This document shows, in pieces, positions 1-11,700 of a stretch of DNA of 64,000 nt (positions are counted from its first letter, which is position 1; each line of letters begins with the position of its first letter). The notes under the pieces are model-generated. The model made no database searches. It saw only the letters and a program-made list of their open reading frames with translations, and had not been told where the DNA came from. Origin of the DNA: Reticulitermes lucifugus. Lineage: Eukaryota; Arthropoda; Insecta; Blattodea; Rhinotermitidae. The stretch is taken from NCBI GenBank assembly GCA_026260175.1, contig JAKCWW010000017.1, positions 1-64,000 on the forward strand, in the 5' to 3' direction. The position numbers were made by a program, and so were the translations under genes.

Positions 1-1995
1 AAACCTACCACAACCAAGGAAATAGATGAAATAATTAAATCTCTCAAAGTAAAAGATTCACATAGATATGATGAGCTATCAACAAAGATCCTTACAATAA
101 GCTCCCCTTTTATAATTTCACCCTTAAACTACATATGTAATAAAGCCCTCTTTAAGGGCCTTTTTCCAGAGATTAAAATTCTCGGTTATAAAACCATTTT
201 ATAAGAAAGGTAATAAGCAGGATACTTCCAATTATAGACCAATATCACTTTTAACTTCCTTCTCAAAAATTTTTGAAAAAGTAATGCTAAACAGACTACT
301 GACACACTTGACTAAATACAGTATTTTAAGTTATGAGCAGTATGGCTTCAGAACTAAATTAACAACAGAAAATGCTACATATAAATTAACAAATGAAATA
401 TTAAATGCTATGAATAATAAATTAATAGTGGGAGGCATATTCTGTGACTTGGAGAAGGCCTTTGACAGTGTAAATCATAATATACTTTTGTCTAAATTGG
501 AATTTTACGGAATAACTGGTAAAGAAAATGCCTTTTATAAATCTTACCTGGAAAACAGATATCAGAGAGTATCTATATACAATAAAAACATAAATAATTC
601 CACCTTCTCCAGCTGGGAGAAAGTTAAACATGGTGTTCTGCAGGGTTCCATTATTGGTCCCGTACTTTTCCTTATATACGCAAACGATTTACCCAAGGTT
701 ATAAATAATAAATCCATTCCTGTACTAATATCTCACTACCAACCCTGTACTATTTGCGGATGACACTAGTATCTTATTTACCCACTCTAATCTTACTGAC
801 TTTATAAAAAACATTAACATAGTATTTGATACCTTAAATAAGTGGTTTGATGACAATCTTCTTTACGTAAACTTTGAAAAAAACACATTATATTCATTTT
901 GTAACAAAGAATAGTACGCCGATTGACATGCACATTGGTTTTGATAACAAAATAATCCCTAATGTCACTTGTACAAAATTTCTAGGTTTGTCTGTTGATA
1001 ATTCCTTGACTTGGAAAACCCATTTAGATCTGCTTATCAACAAATTAAGTACAGCCTGCTATGTAATATGAGCAGTTAAACCTTACATGTCTTACTCAAC
1101 ATTAATAACCATATATTATTCCCTTTTTCATTCTGTTATGGCCTATGGAATTATATTCTGGGGAAACTCAACCAANAGCTCAAAAATCTTTAAGATACAA
1201 AAGAGAGCAATCAGAATCATAATGGGGTGTAAGAGCAGGGATTCTTGCAGAAACCTTTTTAAGGAATTAAAAATTTTACCTTTTGTATCTCAGTATATAT
1301 TTTCTTTACTCTTATTTGTAATTAATAATAAAAATTACTTTATCACTAACTCAGAAAATCACAGTATACATACCAGAAGTAGTAATAACTTTCATTTACC
1401 ACAGGCTAACCTGGCTATTTATCAAAAAGGTATTTACTATGCAGATGTTAAAGTCTTTAATAACCTTCCACAAGACATTAAAAACATCTCTGACAATCCT
1501 AAGAGATTTAAAAGAGTTTTAAAGCATTTTTTAACAACACAATCTTATTATACATTGGAAGAACACTACACCAGATGATGCATGTGACAGATGGTTTGGC
1601 CCTAATGATGGGCGGTTCTAATGATGATAAAGTTTCAAATTTTGAATGGATTCTGAATTTAAAAATAAATCTAACAACTTTAGATTTTGTATTTTTAGAC
1701 TTTAAATTTTGGTTAGCTTTTAACTGATTTTCTCTTGATTTGGTTATGTGTTGACTACATTGGCTGTAATGTGTGGATGGTTACACATACACTTATGACT
1801 GTTACCTTCTTGTCTGTTTTATCATTGTCTCTTAACATTGTAATTATGTAGTGCCTGTTGATATATTTCATGCAACTTAGAATGATATGATTATACATTA
1901 TACTTAGACTGTATGTATTGACATATTCTACATCCTGTGAGTTGTCTAAACCCTGGTGAGGATCTAATGAATGAAAATAAATGAAATGATATGAA
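1..1995 (+). pseudogene. Non-LTR retrotransposon remnant, copy 1 (reverse transcriptase)
   Basis: This is the 3' two thirds of a LINE-type reverse transcriptase, cut by the left window edge. Visible motifs are the palm-A segment FCDLEKAFDSVNH near 445, the motif HGVLQGSIIGPVLFLIYAND near 630-690, the catalytic FADD box near 752 in another frame, and a C-terminal block (KRAIRIIMGCKSRD, then LPQANLAIYQKG) up to the stop at 1578. Frameshifts near 740 and 880, an in-frame TGA at 1069-1071 (probably a decayed CGA) and one ambiguous base at 1175 make it non-functional. An untranslated tail of about 400 bases ends in A-rich ATGAAATGA-like repeats near 1970-1995. It resembles the Jockey/CR1 group. 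A related copy lies at 25672-26823. It sits in or beside dynamin intron sequence. Confidence 0.85.
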
Positions 1996-2809
1996 ACAGC
2001 CTTGGGAATATTTTATGAATTGGCAGATATAGTTAATTGGCATCATTATGTGGCATTTTTGAAACATTTATAACAGCAGTACTAATTACAGCCTTTGGTG
2101 TAGAGGTGTGAAACTTATTAAACCTTCATAAGATCAAAAAATAGAATGTGAGGTCAGTCAGTCAGTTTCCACACAAAGATTTAACCACAACTCTTAAAAT
2201 GCCTGAAATCCCTTCGTTGAATGGACTGAATAAAAATGTATCAACATTAGCTGTATAGCTGTAATGGAATTATAAGGCAGCAAAACACGCAAATATCAGA
2301 AGAATATAATGTCAGTTGTTTGTTGTTGCTGTGATTGTTGCTGTTGTTGATGCTTATGATGATGGTGGTGGTGATGGTAACGACTGACAACAAAGCAATA
2401 AATTCAGTTCACATATGGCACACATCCATCACGACCTACAACACACATGCAATAATCTAACACTACTGCTTTAGCTTCATGACTACTCGTCATGTCCATG
2501 TCATTAATTTTAGGCAACAAAATGTGAAACAAATGTTTCTTCAAGCATTCCTGTTAAGAAAACAACATCACTTCCACCATCAAATATTACCAGCCTGTAA
2601 GGAAATACCAAAAGATAATCAGGAATTGTTTCCTTTGCTGTCCTCATTCTGTATCCTTGGAAGGCATCATGTACAGTCTATGTAAAACAACATGATGTCA
2701 TTCTCTCTGTTCATGATTTTCTTATTGAACTATCAGTTATCACATTAACAATAGGCAGAACATTAAGTAAACAATACATAAAAAAATGTGTTTATAAATT
2801 CTCACTTAC
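1996..2809. other. Probable dynamin intron, no coding sequence seen
   Basis: No conserved exon is visible. Dynamin exon 4, expected to begin with the residues following VYSPN, was looked for on the minus strand and not found. A triplet-rich low-complexity stretch (TGTTGTTGCTG, then GATGATGGTGGTGG) lies near 2318-2380. Confidence 0.5.
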
Positions 2810-5800
2810 CATTAGGGGAATAAACTCTCAAGTTGATTGGAATGTTAGATATGCCTTTGTTGGAACCTGTGATACGATCTGTTTCTGCTTCAATTTCTCT
2901 ACGGACTTCGTCAAAATCAACAAACTTCTTCCCTTTGCAGTGCAGAAACTCAGCAAACTCTGTCAATCAAAACCCATACTAAAATGTCAAAAATATATGA
3001 ACAACATGACACTTCTCTACTGTTATTCTAACAATTATTGCTTCGCAAGCTACCTCTATGGGGGCATCCTCCTCAAGAAGCTAAAAGTTACTCAGCTAGT
3101 CAACAAATTCCCTGCCTTTGACGGAACCTGATGCATTAATGCCATGTACACAAGAGTCTGCCACCAGACTGTGTCCTTAATCAAAAGACTCCAGTTCACA
3201 CCCTCACATCCTAGTTCCTACAGATCCAAAACATTATCCTCCAAGCTGACAAAGGGCTCCTCAGAGGCTACCAACATATGGTATCCTACAGCTCAGGGAT
3301 TGGACAGGCAATAACAACCCTTCTATATATATAACTATCATGTTACAAAAGACACAAATCTTTGGCTAATTTTATGAAACGTAACATACATTTGCTTATC
3401 CCCATTGTCATACTATATATCTGTGAGAATTAATTTTCGTGGTCACTGTCACAGAAAAGGATATACTTACAAAGGCTCAAGACTGCATGTAACATGGCTA
3501 AGCTGTTCATTAAGAATGCTCCAAACATCTACCACATCAGTATTACTGATTGTAAGAGTTAGAAAGCATGAGGATTGTTGTCTTCTGTGATGTGATGCCA
3601 TGTAGTATGGTAGAAATTTACTCACATTTTGGAGAAACCTTCCACCTCCATATTCCCTACCCTGAAGATGGAAGGAGCAAGTCCTTCCAAAACGTTGGGA
3701 ATCAGTACCAGACTATGTGATGTCATTCACATCACAGAAAACAGCACTCTTCATAGTCACTGTCATCAGAACCTCAAATCTCACGTAGGAAGGATGTGGT
3801 TCAGTTACCCTGCAAGTCATTATGCTCACACTAGCTTCGTGAAAACTGGTCCACCAACCAAAACACACACACATACAAAAGAGCATGGTGATCTCATAAG
3901 CCTTCTTTTCCTTCCTTATGACAAGAATGTACACTGAACATGCCATCAAAATCATAAAAGTTTTTCACACTTAAATCATACAAAATTCTGCAAGTTAAAC
4001 CATGCAGAGTTTCTGATAGAACTACACCAGTTATCTATATATATTGTAAAGTTACAGACCTGCAGTGCTAGTGATAAGCTGCAAAATCAGTGGTCTTCTG
4101 GTAACTATTCCCGAACCCCGAGGAAGAAAGTCTCTGTAATCATAATTACAAAAGTACAGTCACCCTTCCTAAAAACACCAATTACAACTTACAAGTAACA
4201 GACAAACTAATGGAACACGTACTCCTTACATACCCTCATGTGAGTATACAAACTGGACAAATGATCATGCCATATTCCAAACACTTAGGAACACTAACTG
4301 TACTCTGGCAGCCAATAATCACCGCAACAGCCAATAAATATTTTTAACAAAAATATCATATAAAAACATAAACATTTACCCTTGAATAAATGTCACAAAA
4401 TTAGTGCCACGGATCACAAAAGAAATGATCACACACGCAATGACACAAACTGACAATACACAAACAAGAATTTCAAATTATGACATGTTGAATGCAAATT
4501 CAAAAGCAAGCTGGCCAAGATTAGTTTGGCACAAGTACGACTGTCACACACTCTCCTGGTGAGTCACACACAAGATATCACAAATCAGTCAGCTCTTCCT
4601 CATAGCAGACCGCACAGTAGCAGATGTGGTCTTGATCAAATCATATGCTAGAACTTCAATCCACAATATACCACCACAAATGTCATCAAACATTTCCTAC
4701 TGTGCATGCACCTTTCAAGTTGATGATGACTAGTAAAAAGATTCTGTAACACAGAATCAGTGTTGCACACAAAGAACTGATGTACTGACAGAAGAAAAAT
4801 GCTGAAAGACAAAGTTTATGTCAACAATTTGCATATGGCAAATATAGAAGAAAATATTCTATGAGTAATTTCAAACATTTCCCAAGAAGTGCTTCATCAA
4901 GTAATTTTAAATGCGTTAACAGAATGTGAAGCATACCAGCAAGCATAGGACTATCATTCTTGGATACTTTTTTATCTAAGATAAGAATAATCAGTACAAA
5001 ATCGAGTAGTAATGACGAATACTCATAGTTTGCTAGCAGGAACAATGGCTCAAAAGTTCTCAACTAATGAGCTGGGTTTATCTGTGGAAAACTTCTAACA
5101 GGCATGTGTGTGTGCATGTGAGATCCAGCATTCAGGAAAACTGTCACTTAAAAGGCCTGTAGATCAGGTGAGAAGTGTGGAGGAGATCCATCCAGAAAAC
5201 CCACATTTGTAGGCATGTTTGAACATCAATACTCTCAAACCACAAGGAAAGTTCATCTTGCAAAAAATTCAAATAAGATGCACCTGTGAACTGACTTTGT
5301 ACAGAAAACCCACATTTGTATGCATGTTGAACATCAATACTCTCAAACCACAAGGAAAGTTCATCTTGCAAAAAATGCAAATAAGATGCACTTGTAAACT
5401 GACTTCGTACTTCTTGTAACCTGATTTCATACTTTTAAAGGCCCTAATATATCATCAAAAGTTATTCCAGTTGACACATTTATGGAAGATTGGCACTGAT
5501 GATTTGCAACACTAAGTGCATGAGGATTGTTCTTAGCCCTCAAACGGTTGTTGTATTAGTTCAAAATTCCATCTTGTATAAACCTGGACTTAGTGGTTAT
5601 GAACAGTCATGTGACACACACATCATTACTGACACACAGTCTAAGAAGCCACTGACAGTATGCTATTGGATTTATCATGCTGTTCCATGCATTGTACCCA
5701 CTTCAAATTACAGAGACAGACTGTTTTACAGAGAATGGTAGAACAAAGAATGTTCATTGGTCAAGATTCACTGCGAACATGCTGTCTTGAACTGTGAACT

Positions 5801-7426
5801 ACAATACCTAAAATCTGTTCTGCTGAATATTCTAAGGATGTCTGTAATTAGCAGTGTTAGTACCAAAAAGAACATGATTCTCTGAATCTTCAAACAGTTC
5901 AAGAAACCATTTTGTAAATTCACTGCCACAGATTTCAAATTTTTTCTACAAAACATCACACAGCTGCACAAGCATTTCTATCTATTTCCACCACAGGTCA
6001 AATGCATATTGCCAATTCATAAAATGTGATTCACACACAGAATTACTCTACTGTACATGCATCTCATAAAAACACTGAGCTACAACTGAACAAATACTGT
6101 GAAAGATCTCAACAGAAACAAGGTATATTGCAGTTAAGTTTAAAAGTGTTCAACCAGTCACTGATTCACCATTTAGGGACACACATATATGTACATAAAG
6201 AAACATACAATATAGTAATATGTTTATATTAGTATATTCACTCACAAATACTGCTTTTACGGAAATAAAGAGTATTTCAAATTGTCAGTATATGAAGAAT
6301 TATAAACAGTTATCTTTGAATAGAAATAAAGCATCATTATTTTATCTGACAACTATCATTTGTCACATCCCATGACTACTATGTCGCACTTATGGGTGGT
6401 AGGCTGAGTAGGCCATGTCAATACAATATACTACCTGACAGGATGTGGCAACCAATAGCTATCAGATAAAATAATTACCCTATACATGTATAACCATTTC
6501 TATGTTAGTACAAAAATATCTACTCCCATAACCATCCATTCAATGATTCAGTCAAATTACTAAAAAAAATCATCACTTGTGAAATGTGAATATGATTAAG
6601 ATGACGTTCATAATCACTGATGAGAATTTAAAACAGCCCTTCAAGCTTAATCTCCACTGTTAATTTTGGACATGTACACTAAAGGTATCATTCAAATGCT
6701 GCAAATCAAGACATGTCACCTTAAAAATGTATGCTTGCTATCTTAAACAATTACAAACGTCTAAGCGTACAGAACATCGTAATTATCATAGGGAAGAACA
6801 CTTGACACAATTCCTTCAAAACAGTAAAGAAATTGAAACCCGGGTTAAGTTAAACACCAAACGACACTTCCAACACAATACTCTAGTTTTACCAATATAT
6901 CACTCCTTGACAGAGCATAATTTGCTGGGACACTAACACTTTTTAATGTAACCTAAAATTTCAGAAATGTAACCTCCGAAACATATGCCATCACTACATA
7001 GGCACAAATCTCTTTTTGTGACCTTCCACATCCCTTTCAATAGGGAGGGTATAATATGTACTGAATTTAATTCTGAACAAATCCAAACACTAACAACTGA
7101 CAAATGCACCTGTCAAACCTACGATTCGACAGTCATTATTAAACTGGACACACTGGACTTTAAACATTAATGAAATCAAGGAATACCTGAATATGTGATA
7201 AATCAACGAATGGCATGCTTCGGAAAATATAAAATCTCAATCCCCTATCACAACACACTTACCTTCCCACAAAATTTTCCAGTACTGAACTTTTCCCTGC
7301 ACTTTGTCCGCCCACAACTGCAATTTGAGGAAGATCCAGTTGCATATGAACACCCAACTGTGTAAAAGCATCTTGGAGTTTATTAACGATTGGGATGAGC
7401 TGTTCCATCCCAGCATTTCCAGCCAT
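2810..7426 (-). CDS. shi: Dynamin GTPase, first three coding exons (partial)
   Basis: Dynamin is a large GTPase that assembles round the necks of endocytic vesicles and cuts them from the plasma membrane. Three coding exons join in frame on the minus strand: 7426-7263 (start ATG, 54 codons plus 2 bases), 4133-4060 and 2959-2810, all with GT/AG boundaries. The first encodes [20 protein letters not shown] and the P-loop GGQSAGKSS at about residues 40-48. The second encodes the switch I region [15 protein letters not shown]. The third encodes [19 protein letters not shown] and [17 protein letters not shown]. The LVNKLQDA-type N terminus and the [10 protein letters not shown] segment fit classical dynamin (Drosophila shibire) better than the mitochondrial Drp1 type. 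The rest of the GTPase domain, the middle, PH and GED domains and the proline-rich tail lie beyond the left edge. Introns are 3.1 kb and 1.1 kb and hold several repeats. The start codon faces that of PP6 across 1.3 kb. Confidence 0.92.
3040..3265 (+). repeat. Interspersed repeat fragment in a dynamin intron
   Basis: The plus strand gives a decayed translation of the type [19 protein letters not shown] followed by a serine/proline-rich stretch. I recognise this as a very abundant insect interspersed repeat that is often mispredicted as protein. A related, more degraded copy is at 50790-50935; both share the string ACAAGAGTCTGCCA. It has no coding function here. Confidence 0.5.
3578..3790 (+). 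mobile_element. Short inverted-repeat element with hammerhead-like core
   Basis: Inverted ends of about 30 bp (TTCTGTGATGTGATG near 3583 against its complement near 3735) enclose roughly 165 bp. Inside, at 3662-3695, CTGAAGA is followed by U, a perfect 7 bp stem (GGAAGGA/TCCTTCC) and AAAACGTTGG. That is the order of a hammerhead core, with the conserved G of GAAA replaced by A. Related copies occur near 7790, 12124, 15966, 39690 and 45690. It lies in dynamin intron 2, between exons 2 and 3. Confidence 0.55.
5193..5410. repeat. Tandem duplication, 109 bp x 2
   Basis: Two adjacent copies of a 109 bp unit, starting at about 5193 and 5302, differ at only a few positions; each contains ACTCTCAAACCACAAGGAAA. 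The reading frames through it on both strands follow from the duplication and do not look like genes. It lies in dynamin intron 1. Confidence 0.85.
6337..6474. mobile_element. Short TIR element (MITE), 138 bp
   Basis: The two ends are inverted repeats of about 34 bp with some mismatches: TTATTTTATCTGA at 6337-6349 matches the complement of 6462-6474, and CACATCC faces GGATGTG further in. There is no coding sequence. It lies in dynamin intron 1. Confidence 0.7.
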
Positions 7427-7774
7427 TTTATCCATTGTTCAGTATACAGAACCCACACAGAACCCCAAACCCTAAACGACTTCTGTTTCTTACGAAGGGG
7501 TGGAAAACCAATATGGCGGACTACCCATGATACAGTGCGGCATAATGCCAAGATCGAAGTTGTGCATGGCTGTCTGAAAATTATTGACGCATTGTATATA
7601 CAGTACATGTGTACATGTAGTTAAAAATGTGGATGCAAAACATTCACCTAATTGGCATGAGTATCATCTTAAATCTCCGAGATTTTATGTATTTGCAGAT
7701 GACACTGTCCCATCTTTCCTTTGCTTTGTTATAGAAAATCAACGCGAGATTAGAGGCTCTCACTGCGGTTTTGC

Positions 7775-7945
7775 TGAAGATTCAATTTTGGGATGTCAAC
7801 GCGGTGTCGTTGAGTGAACAGTTCCCGACGTTTCGAACGACCGTAATACCTTTCATCTTCAGAGTCAAACAGTTCACGAAGAATAACTGCCTCGAGTCTG
7901 AGCCACGTTATGGCTACCTGTCAGCCATGGATTCGAGCTCCGGTT
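7775..7945 (-). mobile_element. Copy of the hammerhead-motif repeat family
   Basis: Read on the minus strand, CTGAAGATG is followed about 20 bases later by TTCGAAACGTCGGGAAC, and the end TTTTGGGATGTCAACGCGG resembles the inverted ends of the family copies at 3578 and 12124. Stem II is poorly preserved, with about three pairs next to the core. It lies upstream of the dynamin start. Confidence 0.45.
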
Positions 7946-8260
7946 GGGGGTAATGAGCAGAAATTACCCTAGAGAAAGTTACTCTTATATGTTCTTGAAG
8001 CGTTCTTTCTGAAGACATAGTCGGTTCGTCTTTTGTCAGGCGTCGCAGCGTGTGTATTACATACTCGTATTTACAGAGTATGTGGAGATACATCGTAATT
8101 TAAAGTTTTCAACTATGTAGAATATATATATTATGGCATCGGTCACTCCAGACCTTTTACAGCAGTGTGTGCCTTTGCTTTGCTATATCGACAGTCTTTT
8201 CACTTGAAAGGTCTTACGCTTCACTGCCGCCAAGCTGAGCCTCTGATATTTGCTGTCAAC

Positions 8261-8320
8261 TGCCAACGTATGTAAGGAAGGGTAAGGCAGCTGTCTTATC
8301 CTTCCTTACATACGTTGGCA
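8261..8320. repeat. 60 bp near-perfect palindrome without spacer
   Basis: Position 8261 pairs with 8320 and so on inward to 8290/8291. Of 30 pairs, 28 are Watson-Crick; the other two (8282/8299 and 8287/8294) are G with T, so a plus-strand RNA would keep them as G-U pairs. The arms begin TGCCAACGTATGTAAGGAAG. Pairing ends abruptly at both edges. Confidence 0.95.
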
Positions 8321-8494
8321 ATCTCCAAAACATAGTATACCAGGATCCATTACACAACAAACGCCTACATCTTAATTTATTGACTTTTTATATCTTTTTA
8401 ACGTGCATTTGGATTGCTAGTTCAATTTTGTGAAGTATTACTTTGATATGAATCCCTAATTATGATCCCATGAGGAATCCAAACATGTAGGATT

Positions 8495-8595
8495 GATCAA
8501 AAAGAGATTGTAATATAAAATATCTGGATACAATATAGTGCATTTTGTTTGACTGAATATTGTGATTTGTTTATCGACAATGCACGGTACGAACA
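8495..8595 (+). mobile_element. Single arm of the MITE family seen at 41768-41943
   Basis: The stretch around GTGCATTTTGTTTGACTGAA, continuing into ATCGACAATGCAC, matches the complement of 41750-41840 almost base for base, outer flank included. The opposite arm is not visible here, so this is a truncated or solo end. Confidence 0.6.
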
Positions 8596-8759
8596 ATATA
8601 AAATTTAATATACATCACTTCGCCGACGTACGAGCATTTGAATCAATCATGTGGTCTACTCGGGTGTGACCACGGAACATATGACGCGTGATCACATCAC
8701 AGCCAGCACGGATTACTACATACTAACAACAAGGGATCAGAGTTAGCAACCAATCAAAG

Positions 8760-11700
8760 ATGGCCGACATTGACAAGTGGATTGATATAGCTAAGGAGTG
8801 TAAATATCTTCCAGAAAATGACTTAAAGGTAATAAGTTGTTGTATTGGAGTTATCGTCACGCTGAGGACAAGCAGTGCATGAGTAAATACGTATGCAACT
8901 TATGTAGTTACATTTGACGATCAATACATTGTGTCTGTTACGAATTAACCTATATGTTCTTTACTCATTCAGAAACTTTGCGATATGGTTTGTGATCTTC
9001 TTCTGGAAGAGTCAAATATTCAGCCAGTTTCAACTCCTGTGACGGTATGTGGAGATATTCATGGCCAGGTATGTACGTGAATAGTTGTAAGGAAACTTAC
9101 ACTTACACCCAAGTGCATTTTTAAAATATTATATGCCACAGTTATATATGTGATTAGAGTCGCAGTTATTTCTGTTTGTACAGTCAGCATTCTGGGAAGA
9201 GGCTTTACAGTGGTACTTACACATATGTACCTGTTGTGACCAGAACTAACTATTCTGACCTTCCCCATTTCCTCTGAATTTGGGTATTAGTAGGTGTAAT
9301 TCAAATCATTCAGATGTCACAAATACAGTTAGTCTCCATGTTGTAAAGACATGCCGATTTACAGATGTTAATCGCAAATCTAATGGCCACAGAGTTAAGT
9401 GTTGCATTGTTCATCACAGGACATTCTGGCTGTATATGTGCCCTTCTTCTTGAGGAAAGTACATTTTTGCTGTTATTAGGACAACTTAAATAGGGTTATC
9501 AAAAAAAAGCGCTTTCTATTTTTAATGTTGGATTATCAGATTCATTTTTATAATTTCATGGGGTTCATTGCGAAACGTTCATCAACTTACAAAATTTATG
9601 TTGTGCATGTGCACTGGACTGTCACTGGCAGTAAAATTGTGTGCAAAATGCTGTAAGTATGATGGCATCCATTCAGGATCAAGTCCATTACAACCATTCA
9701 GCAGAATTTTTGATAACCATATAGAAGAGAACTTCAAGTGCCAGATCAGTTTGTCATTGGATTAGTCAATTTAAGGAAACAGGAAGACCACACACAGATG
9801 TCAAAGGAGATTCTTGTTTGTAAAGTCTAAGAAATCTGTAACTCATCACGGTAACTCACTCAAATATTGAAACAAGTACTTTGTTTTTTTTATATTTTAC
9901 GACTTAGTGGCTCTTGAATGTAGGGAGTTCCTTTTTGATTATCCTATGTATAAAATGTGACTCTCTTGCATGCTTTACTGAACGTAATAGAGTACACTGA
10001 AAGATGTTTAAATGTTGCTCTGTACTCATGCCAGTATGTATGTGTCTGGCAGCCACACCTGTTAAAGTGATTTTCAAGTATTGCAGTAGTTTTCGGATGT
10101 CATTCAAATCCTCATTCCTGTTCTCATTTTTTTAAAATAGCATGAGTAAACTGTTTGTAATTGGAGTATTATTCCTCCTTTAAAGTTTTAGCTTCTATAC
10201 ACTGTGATACTGACAAGGAAAACAGTCGTATCTGCGAAGAAACTGGTCTATATTATGGCTTTTCAAGTGCAAAAATATTAAAAATGCTTTGTCTTAGAAT
10301 TTGACATATAAGGTATCCATATATTTAGTCAGACTGTCATAGGTAACTATTTAAAGTTTTGCTTTCTATTGAATACAAGTTAATGTTTTGCTTTTACAGT
10401 TCTATGACTTGGAAGAACTGTTCCGTAATGGTGGACCTGTTCCTGATACAAATTACATCTTTATGGGAGATTTCGTAGATCGTGGTTACTACAGTTTGGA
10501 GACATTCACAAGGCTGCTCACCTTGAAAGCCAAGTGGTCTGACCGCATCACACTCCTTAGGGGAAACCATGAATCTAGACAGATTACACAAGTGTATGGG
10601 TTTTATGGTGAGCTGTATGTAGGAATAAAACTGGATACCAAACACATCTAACATGCTATAATATTCCTCCATTATTTTATGAACCTCTCTTTCAGATGAA
10701 TGCCAAAATAAATATGGAAATGCAAATGCTTGGAGGTATTGCTGTCGAGTATTTGATTTACTGACTGTTGCTGCGGTTAGTATTCCTTATTTTACCTACA
10801 CTGTATCTGCAACAACTATCACTTTCAGTGAAATTCATGTGTAGTGTGTGTCTATTGTAGAAGAACTGCGCTGCATGTTATACAGAGTAAGAAGAACAAC
10901 TGACCACAAACATGAACCAGTTTGTGCTTGAACTGTCTTACTAATTTTGTCCCAAAAAGGGAGAAATAGAGTGCAGTATTTTTCTGACATATACCAGGAT
11001 TATTTTGTCACCAACATTTAACACCTCTCCGTATGTCACATAAATGCAGCTGATAGTAAATACAGTATGTTAGTTACTCAGAGGTGTTGTGTAACAGATA
11101 CTTTCATCATGGAAGAGCCGCTAGCTTCATCAAACTGCAAGAAAGGGATAAATCTGTGAACCATTCTGCTAAAATATTTTCATTTTTCCTGTCACACAGC
11201 TAATTGTCAGTAAAGTTACCATTTTCAATCCATTGGCCTTCCAGCTAAAGGTTCATTTACTTGGATTTGGAATTTTGCGTTATGCCACTGACCCCAAGTC
11301 TCAATGTAAACCCCTCCCTAGGGCACTAGTGAGTAGGTTTTTATTAACACTACTTGTTAGTATACTTTTACAACTGAATATTAAAGGGAATGGGCTGCTT
11401 AGCACTAACCAGTGGAAACAAAAAGCATGGTTCTGTGGTTGACTTTGGTTGTAATGCTTAATGGTACATTTCTACTGCCACAGATGTTACAGGTCACAGT
11501 TTAATAAGAAACTTCCTTTGCAGTTATAACAGGGAATTTCTGTTCCTAGGCTTTCATGGGTGAAGTGAAAGGGCAACAGTACATGCAGTCTGACCATATA
11601 AATTGTTTCAAGATACACTGCAAAATATGTAATGTCTCATCACTTATAATGTGTGGTTATACTACAGAGAGACAAAAACCATGCAGATGGCGTGAAGAAT

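Larger units (their letters stand above)
7427..8759. promoter_or_regulatory. Divergent promoter region between dynamin and PP6
   Basis: Only 1333 bp separate the start codons of dynamin (7426, minus) and PP6 (8760, plus), so both promoters and 5' UTRs should lie here unless non-coding first exons sit elsewhere. Unlike the introns around it, the stretch contains many CpG dinucleotides, notably 7800-8060 and 8575-8720. It also contains a repeat copy (7775-7945), a 60 bp palindrome (8261-8320) and a MITE arm (8495-8595). No clear TATA box position can be assigned. Confidence 0.55.

Noticed and set aside
422-631. Minus-strand open frame
   Set aside because: It is the antisense of the reverse transcriptase reading frame and has no family similarity.
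4821-5063. Minus-strand open frame between dynamin exons 1 and 2
   Set aside because: No dynamin or other domain similarity, no splice boundaries that keep the dynamin frame; the known exons already join without it.
9568-9800. Frame resembling a Tc1/mariner-like helix-turn-helix region
   Set aside because: Only a few residues ([11 protein letters not shown] type) look familiar after frame changes; too weak to call.
10394-10672. Minus-strand frame over PP6 exon 3
   Set aside because: It is the antisense of a conserved exon.
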